Shown: positions 58,501 through 64,000 of the stretch, in pieces
How the letters are laid out: every line of letters begins with the position of its first letter
Numbering within the stretch: position 1 is the stretch's first letter
DNA from: Vitellaria paradoxa
Taxonomy: Eukaryota; Streptophyta; Magnoliopsida; Ericales; Sapotaceae
Assembly (NCBI GenBank): GCA_019916065.1
Contig: CM034239.1
Location: 32,264,419 to 32,328,418 of the forward strand
Direction of reading: 5' to 3'
Length of the DNA: 64,000 nucleotides
Notes under the pieces: model-generated
Told to the model about the DNA's origin: nothing
Databases searched by the model: none
Seen by the model: only the letters and a program-made list of their open reading frames with translations
Program-made: the position numbers and the translations under genes

Positions 58501-59413
58501 TGCTTATGTATGAATGATGTGTTGGAATTATTTAATTCCTTTGGATAAATATTTTATAAAAAAAAATATATGAAACCTGTATCGCTACGGGGTTTGATCC
58601 TGAGACCTTAAAGATCTGAATCTGAGATCCCTACCACTGCGACACCGTTTTCATTGTTGTCCAAATAACAACATTAAACTATTTGACGCGTAAGTAAAAT
58701 AGTAGCTGCAGTGACGGTTGCATCAAACTGTTGTAAGTATAATTTACATTATTCAGTTGGGATCTATTGAATTAATTGTTGCATGAACAGTATGCCACCT
58801 AATCACATTCACTGTATTGGGTCATCTAATACAGTGTAGTATTATGACCACTGCATATAGGCACATAGGAGATTCTGATTACTAGGCTTTAGTAGCTCAC
58901 CCCTTTGTGGGAATATTTTTTCAGGATATTAAGCACAGGGATACTGAAGATGAGCTGGAAAGAGATTAATTTCTCTTAAATATTCCATCAGAAGAGTTAT
59001 CTATTTTTTTTTTTTTTTTTTTTTGCGCAGTACTGGAAGACTTTATCTATTATTGTGGTCTGAAATAATAATTATTGGATGATTGTAATCATTAAGTTTA
59101 GACCTAGTACTTTTATTTATATAATGTTAATCGCATGATTGGGACGCTTAGATGGCTCTGTAATACTATTCTCTATCTTTATTTTGTGCCCTATAGTTGA
59201 ATCCCATCAAATGATTCAGTCTAATGACTTATAAATATTGGTTAGGATAAACTAGAGATTTTTAAATATCTTAAATTTTTATTGTAAGTCAACCTCAGTT
59301 TGAAAGAAAATTTGGGATGTGACGACGTATTGTTATCATCTTATTTTTATACCTAAATAAACAATCCCGAGTCACCCTCAGGTATTCGGGTTATGAAAAT
59401 CTGGAGCCTGACA
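55525..59413 (+). mobile_element. Probable large solo LTR (3.9 kb), Ty3/gypsy type
   Basis: The paralogous LINE remnant is continuous at 11355-11370, whereas here 3889 bp intervene. The block starts TGTAATAACCTG and ends GGAGCCTGACA, with AAAT on both sides (55521-55524 and 59414-59417). TG...CA ends and a TGTAATAACC-like start fit long LTRs of Tekay/Del-type chromoviruses. No gag or pol is present, so it would be a solo LTR. A four-base duplication is one short of the usual five, so it may have decayed. Confidence 0.6.
58565..58660 (-). other. Possible tRNA/SINE-like internal promoter boxes
   Basis: The minus strand reads GTGTCGCAGTGGTAGGGAT (A-box-like) and, about 35 bp on, GGATCAAACCCC (B-box-like), with no full tRNA cloverleaf. 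A similar GGTTCGAACTCGCGAC-type box lies at 57780 on the plus strand. Could be chance or a SINE fragment within the LTR. Confidence 0.3.
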
Positions 59414-59458
59414 AAATTCCCAGAGTTAACCTTATACAAGAAAAGACCATCCTCCCCT

Positions 59459-59610
59459 CACTAATAGAAGTGGGACTTTTAGCGTTCACCAAAAGTAATC
59501 GTCAAAAAATCACTGCTAAAAGTTTTTGGTGGTTGCTAAAAAGTACGTGGCTAAGAATTTATAGCGACCATTTTGAGCGGTTGTTAACATTTGGTGACGA
59601 CTAAAAATGA
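59459..59610 (+). mobile_element. CACTA-type transposon terminus
   Basis: Begins CACTAATAGAAG exactly where homology to the paralogous LINE remnant (11400) breaks. It is followed by the subterminal repeat style of plant CACTA elements: TTTTAGCGTTCACC, ACTGCTAAAAGTTTTTGGTGG, GCTAAAAAGT, TTTATAGCGACCA, GGTGACGACTAAAAA. I could not find the other end (TAGTG), so the element's extent is unknown; it may reach into 61 kb. Confidence 0.5.
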
Positions 59611-60440
59611 AATACTATTTTGTAAAAAGATATTTATGGTCTTAAATTACACAAAATATCTTATTAGAAGTATAAGGAGAATCATAAAATTTTTTGATGA
59701 AAAATAAAATAAAGCATAAAACTTTATTTGCAAAGTGCAAATATTTTCTTCCAATTTATTTACTAAAATTTAAAATTCTTAAATATTGCGGAGGAAACTC
59801 AAACAAAAATAAAACATCGTTAGCTTTTGAAGGGAAATGGAAGAGCAAAGAGCTTTGTTAATATGCCCCCTATTGTTTTAGATTGGTTATTTTTTATTTT
59901 ATCTTTTTTTCCCTTTTTGAAATGATAATATTCATAAAATATAAAGTACTCGGATTTAGTATGCCCTGTTATTACTTCATAATTGCTTCATTTTATATTA
60001 CTTATTATAAGATTTGTTATTTAAGACATGGAGTGTTATTTTTTAACAAGTTCAACGTGATAGAATAATAATAATAATAACAATAATAATAATAATAATA
60101 ATAATAAATTTTTAAATGTCAGTTGTTGAAATAGATAACTTAATATGACTACTTAATGTTAAATTTTATTTTTTAAAATCTTAGTACTTTTTTCTTAATT
60201 TATTAATTTTTAAAAATACTTAATCTCAGTCATTACAAAAATTATGGCATTGAATTCTAACTAACTTTACAAAATGGCATTTGTAATAAAAAGGGGGGGG
60301 GAATAAATTAAAAATTGTTCAACACGTGCCATTGTTTAAAGAAAAATAATTTTTTTGGGAACTTAATGAAATTTTATTTTTTTAAAATCAAATACATAAA
60401 ATTAAAATAAATGAAAATTAGTATGACATGATGCCTTGCC

Positions 60441-60487
<47 letters not shown>

Positions 60488-61199
60488 CACAAAAAGGAAG
60501 AAATTAAAGACAAGCTCAATTGTAATGGCAATGATATTTAATTGTGGTTCACATACTCTAATTAATGTAATTTTATGTGTTAACTTAATGACATTGGTTT
60601 AGACAAATTTTTATAATTTTTATTTATTTAAATATGTGAATAAATCATTAAAACTTTTTACACAATTCTTTAATACTTATGTTTCAAGGTTCATATGTTT
60701 TCAATTAAAGATAAATTTTTTTACTACCATAAGCTTTAATAATTTTGAACAAAATTAAACATCTGTAACATGCAATTGAACTTTTTGAACCAATATAGCT
60801 AGCAACTGTATGTTGTTCTGCTATTTTGTTTTTAGTTGACATATTTTTCATTATTATAATTTAATAATTAAACTTTAGAATAAGTAAATAATTGAACTTT
60901 AGAAGGAAAATAGTTTAGGAAACCTACAGTTATAAAACATATTTGACAAATTAAAATAGAATTATATATTGATACATGTGAATTATTAAATTATTAAATA
61001 CCACCTAAATTAGTCTTAGATTTAGTGATATTGACTTAGCTTTTGCATAAATAATTTACTATTACCATTGTACATTATAAGGTTAATACATGTATATTTT
61101 TTCTTTAATTTAATTCTTTTAATTGACACATAAATGCGATTAGGGAATTTTTTATATTTATTGTAAGTAAATAAAATTTAATTTTCAAAAATAAAAAAA
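59611..61199. other. AT-rich DNA with microsatellites, no gene
   Basis: An ATA/AAT repeat lies at 60066-60107, a G-run at 60292-60300, and a poly-A followed by a CA repeat at 60446-60491. It may be the interior of the CACTA-like element. No ORF with a recognisable domain. Confidence 0.5.
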
Positions 61200-62738
61200 C
61201 ACCTATGGCAACTGTTTGTTTTCATCTCTATGAATCCGATTTACACTCTAAGTGTAAGGTGGTCAATTGTAAGCACGATAAAATATCTAATGAATATTAG
61301 GTCAAGTCACCGGAAACTTGAATTATTTTGTGACAAAAACATTTAGGAAAAATCTTTTGAAAATTCAGCTCACAATGAATTGGTAATGGTTTTTGAATTT
61401 AATGGTGAAAATTTTGTTTAAAACTTTATTTAAAAAAAATTATAAAAACGACTTGGATCAAATCAATTCGAATGGAGATTTCTATAGATTTTTAAGGATA
61501 AAATATAACTCAATCTACCTTTCAAAAAAGATATAACTCAATCTACTCTATTGAAAAAGTAGATCAAAGATTTATAAACGATGAAACATAATTTAGAACG
61601 ATAATTGAATTAGTTTGAGTACGAAGTTAAGTTCACATAATTGACAATCTAAATCAAACACTTAAGAGTGTATAACCTATAGAGAGTACATGTAAGTTCT
61701 ATGTTAGCAATCCACATACAATTTAAGAAAGTACATGAGAATTCTAATTAACAACCAACATATAATCTCTATAATCTAACAAACAAAGCTAGATCTAGAA
61801 TTAACAACTAGTGATTTCAATAAATCCAAACAATTAAACCATCATTCATATAGAATTCTCAAGAAAATCAAATATTAAAACTCAAAATAGCTTGAAAATC
61901 TACATACATCATCTACTTTTTTTTATTTGAATCCAAGCAAGAGAATTACTTAGTTATAGATGAAGAGAAAAGAGAACTTGAATTGAATTAAAACATTCTT
62001 ACAAGGGAAATTGAAAAAGAAAATTAAACTTTCTTGGCAACCAAATACGATTCACTTTCTCTTTTTACAAATGTGTATATAAATGTACCTAATTGAATGT
62101 CTTAGCACTTCTTCTCTTATATAGTACAAAATAATTAGTTGGAATGACCAAAAAGCTCTTAAAACTAATGAAAAATTACAAAATTCTACAAAGAACTCAC
62201 AAGGTTTGAACAAAGGTACACACAAGGCCCTTATTCGAATAAGGGTTCGAACCATCTTCTCTACTTAGACAAAAATTGAAGCTTCAAGGTTTACTCCTTC
62301 TCTGTTATTCGAATAAGGGTGCACATAAGGGACATAAAGGATTGTTTGAACCCTTGTTCGCACCATCTCATGACTTAGAAAATTTTTGAAGTTGAAAACT
62401 TGCTTCCCTCATTGTTGCTCGAACTAAGATGCACACAAGGGGTTGTACAAACCCTTGTTCACACCATGGCCATGCCTTAGCTTTTTTTTCTTTGCTTTTT
62501 GCTGAACCACACTTCTATTCTTTGAACCTTGGTGTGCACCATAACCTCCACACTTCATCTTTTTCTCTTTTTTTTTTTTGGTAAGTAATCTCTTTCTCTT
62601 TTTTAAGTTGTTTTCTTACAAGTTTAAGAAAATATTCATGAGAATGATAAAAGGTTACAATATCATCATTTTATTCTTAGAATTTAGGTGACAATACTCA
62701 TTTTAGAGAGTTTGATTGTATGGTTTACCATACAATCA
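61200..62738 (-). repeat. LTR of an Athila-related element on the minus strand (3' LTR)
   Basis: On the minus strand it starts at 62738 with TGATTGTATGGT and its perfect complement ACCATACAATCA, a 26-bp hairpin. A polypurine tract GGTTGGAGGGTG precedes it, just as AAGTTGGGGGGTG precedes the Athila-like LTR. Palindrome-bearing repeats of ~115 bp lie at 62220-62470. The far end is not sharp; features seen at other LTR ends of this group (CTAAGTGTAAGG near 61247) put it near 61200. Confidence 0.65.
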
Positions 62739-64000
62739 CACCCTCCAACCTATGCCTTGCTAGCCCCTAGCAAATAAGTCCATTCAGTAGGTTTCTTTGA
62801 AAAAAAACTTAACTTAATATCAAGCATAATATATCCATGTAAATTTTTTTTAGATTCCAAATTTACTATTTTCAAAGCAAGTAACGACTATCATGAAAGT
62901 TCATAAATATAACACTCTCTATTTTACAAGAATTTGAACACTTAATTAACATCCTCGCATTCATAATCCTTCAATAGAGCATGATCCTATTTTAATCGTG
63001 CTAGCAAGTTCTCCCAAGCTTCGACTTCAATCCTCACATGATTTACACTCTTTAATGAAAATAAGAATGGGTTTCACACTTGGAAGATTCTTTATAAAGA
63101 GTAAATGTGATTTAAAGTCTAGAAAGAATCTTCCTTAGTAAAAAATGGAACAACTTCAAAGAATTCAGAACTTGGCACATCTCTATGAAAGGACAATCCA
63201 TAAAAAAAGAGGTTAGTAGAATGAACTAATCACTTTAGAATCTTAACTTCACCCGTTTCTCACCTTGGATTTGTTAGGTTTTTATTTTGGTTGTAATGGG
63301 CAAGAGGTTAAATGTGGGACCAAATTAAGTATCTTGGATGCAGTAATTCCTTACTCCTTCTTAGGTACTCAAGAAATTGTTTCTCATTTCCCATATCCCT
63401 CATTTTCCTTTTTTTTCCCATTTTTGTTCACAACCTCTTCCAATTATTTCTTATAATTTCTTCTTTTGTTATTTTTCTTCTGTTAATATTTCTAAACAAC
63501 TTTGAGCATACACCACATGTCCAAATGCTCAATATTTCTCTAGTTTTTTTTTTTAATTAGAGAAAATAAAATTTCATCTTAAACTTAATATAACTTCTCA
63601 AGTTTACTTCAACCCCAATCCTCTTTCTCATCATTCCCTTTGTTCTTCTCATTTTCACTCTCCCCCTTTTAGTATAAACCAAGACACTTAGGTAGGCTTT
63701 AATCCAATGTACATGATTAAGGGTGATTATTGAGGGGTTATTTGAAGAACAATTCATCAAACGGCTCAATTTGGCTCCTAAGGGCAATATAACAAGAAAG
63801 AAATTCATTAAGCTCAAAATTCACAAAGATGGCCTACTTCATTTCAAAGGTTCCATTTAAGTTGAATTCAAACTCCAAAGTTATAGTTCATTCAAACTTG
63901 TCATTCTCTTGTCATGAATTCGAAACAAAATTAATAGAGCTATTGAAAGAATAATGAAACAATAAAATTCAAAGTTAATTGTTCACCTTCTTAAAGAAAA
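62739..64000 (-). mobile_element. Internal 3' region of the same Athila-related element, running off the window
   Basis: Next to the polypurine tract, the minus strand has CTTATTTGCTAGGGGCTAGC, matching the Athila-like element just before its 3' LTR (GCATTGCTAGGGACTAGC at 46301-46318). The rest is non-coding AT-rich DNA. The gag-pol part should lie beyond position 64000. Confidence 0.6.

Noticed and set aside
58565..58660. tRNA gene
   Set aside because: A- and B-box-like strings exist but no cloverleaf can be formed; kept only as a weak SINE-like note.

Overview
This window is nuclear DNA from a flowering plant, most likely a eudicot; I cannot name the species. The evidence is a seven-exon G-type lectin S-receptor-like kinase (S-RLK) gene with GT-AG introns, plant F-box/LRR/FBD gene remnants, AT-rich intergenic DNA, plant-type LTR retrotransposons, L1-type LINEs and many MITEs. 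Most of the window is transposon-derived. Only one host gene is close to complete, and it carries an in-frame stop codon. Layout: (1) 1-10152 holds a tandem duplication with an offset of about 5.76 kb. The first copy is an S-RLK pseudogene. It is broken by a 384-bp MITE and by a 3.4-kb Mutator-like insertion flanked by a 9-bp duplication; that insertion carries a satellite array of about 147 bp period, which in turn holds a 686-bp solo LTR. The second copy is the S-RLK gene at 6967-10152, intact in structure except for a TAG at codon 668 in the kinase activation segment. (2) 10870-12120 is a decayed minus-strand LINE. (3) 12930-23030 is a MITE-rich tract with two decayed F-box/LRR copies on the minus strand. 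(4) 24408-25772 and 49379-50411 (minus strand) look like the C-terminal and N-terminal halves of one F-box/LRR/FBD gene. They are pushed about 23.6 kb apart by a Sirevirus-like Ty1/copia element (25778-48375, target duplication ATGTC) and a separate 836-bp solo LTR (48538-49373, target duplication CACAA). The Sirevirus was itself invaded by a 5'-truncated LINE (30499-32902), a 1.6-kb solo LTR (34200-35796) and a very young, non-autonomous Athila-like Ty3/gypsy element (39138-48229, target duplication TGAGT, LTRs nearly identical). (5) 53600-59460 is a third, decayed S-RLK 3' half with the same downstream LINE remnant; it is interrupted by a foldback MITE and a probable 3.9-kb solo LTR. (6) The right end holds a CACTA-like terminus, AT-rich DNA, and the 3' LTR and internal 3' region of another Athila-related element on the minus strand that runs off the window. 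How the parts relate: the S-RLK family was copied at least twice in this window, and one copy event carried the LINE remnant with it, so that LINE is older than the duplication. The host genes here (S-RLK and F-box) belong to fast-evolving families and are mostly dead. I found no convincing new functional system. The most unusual signals are structural: a hairpin kept by different sequences at the 5' end of three related LTRs, arrays of different palindromes in those LTRs, a Gag-protease-only retrotransposon that looks recently active, and satellite DNA inside a Mutator-like element.
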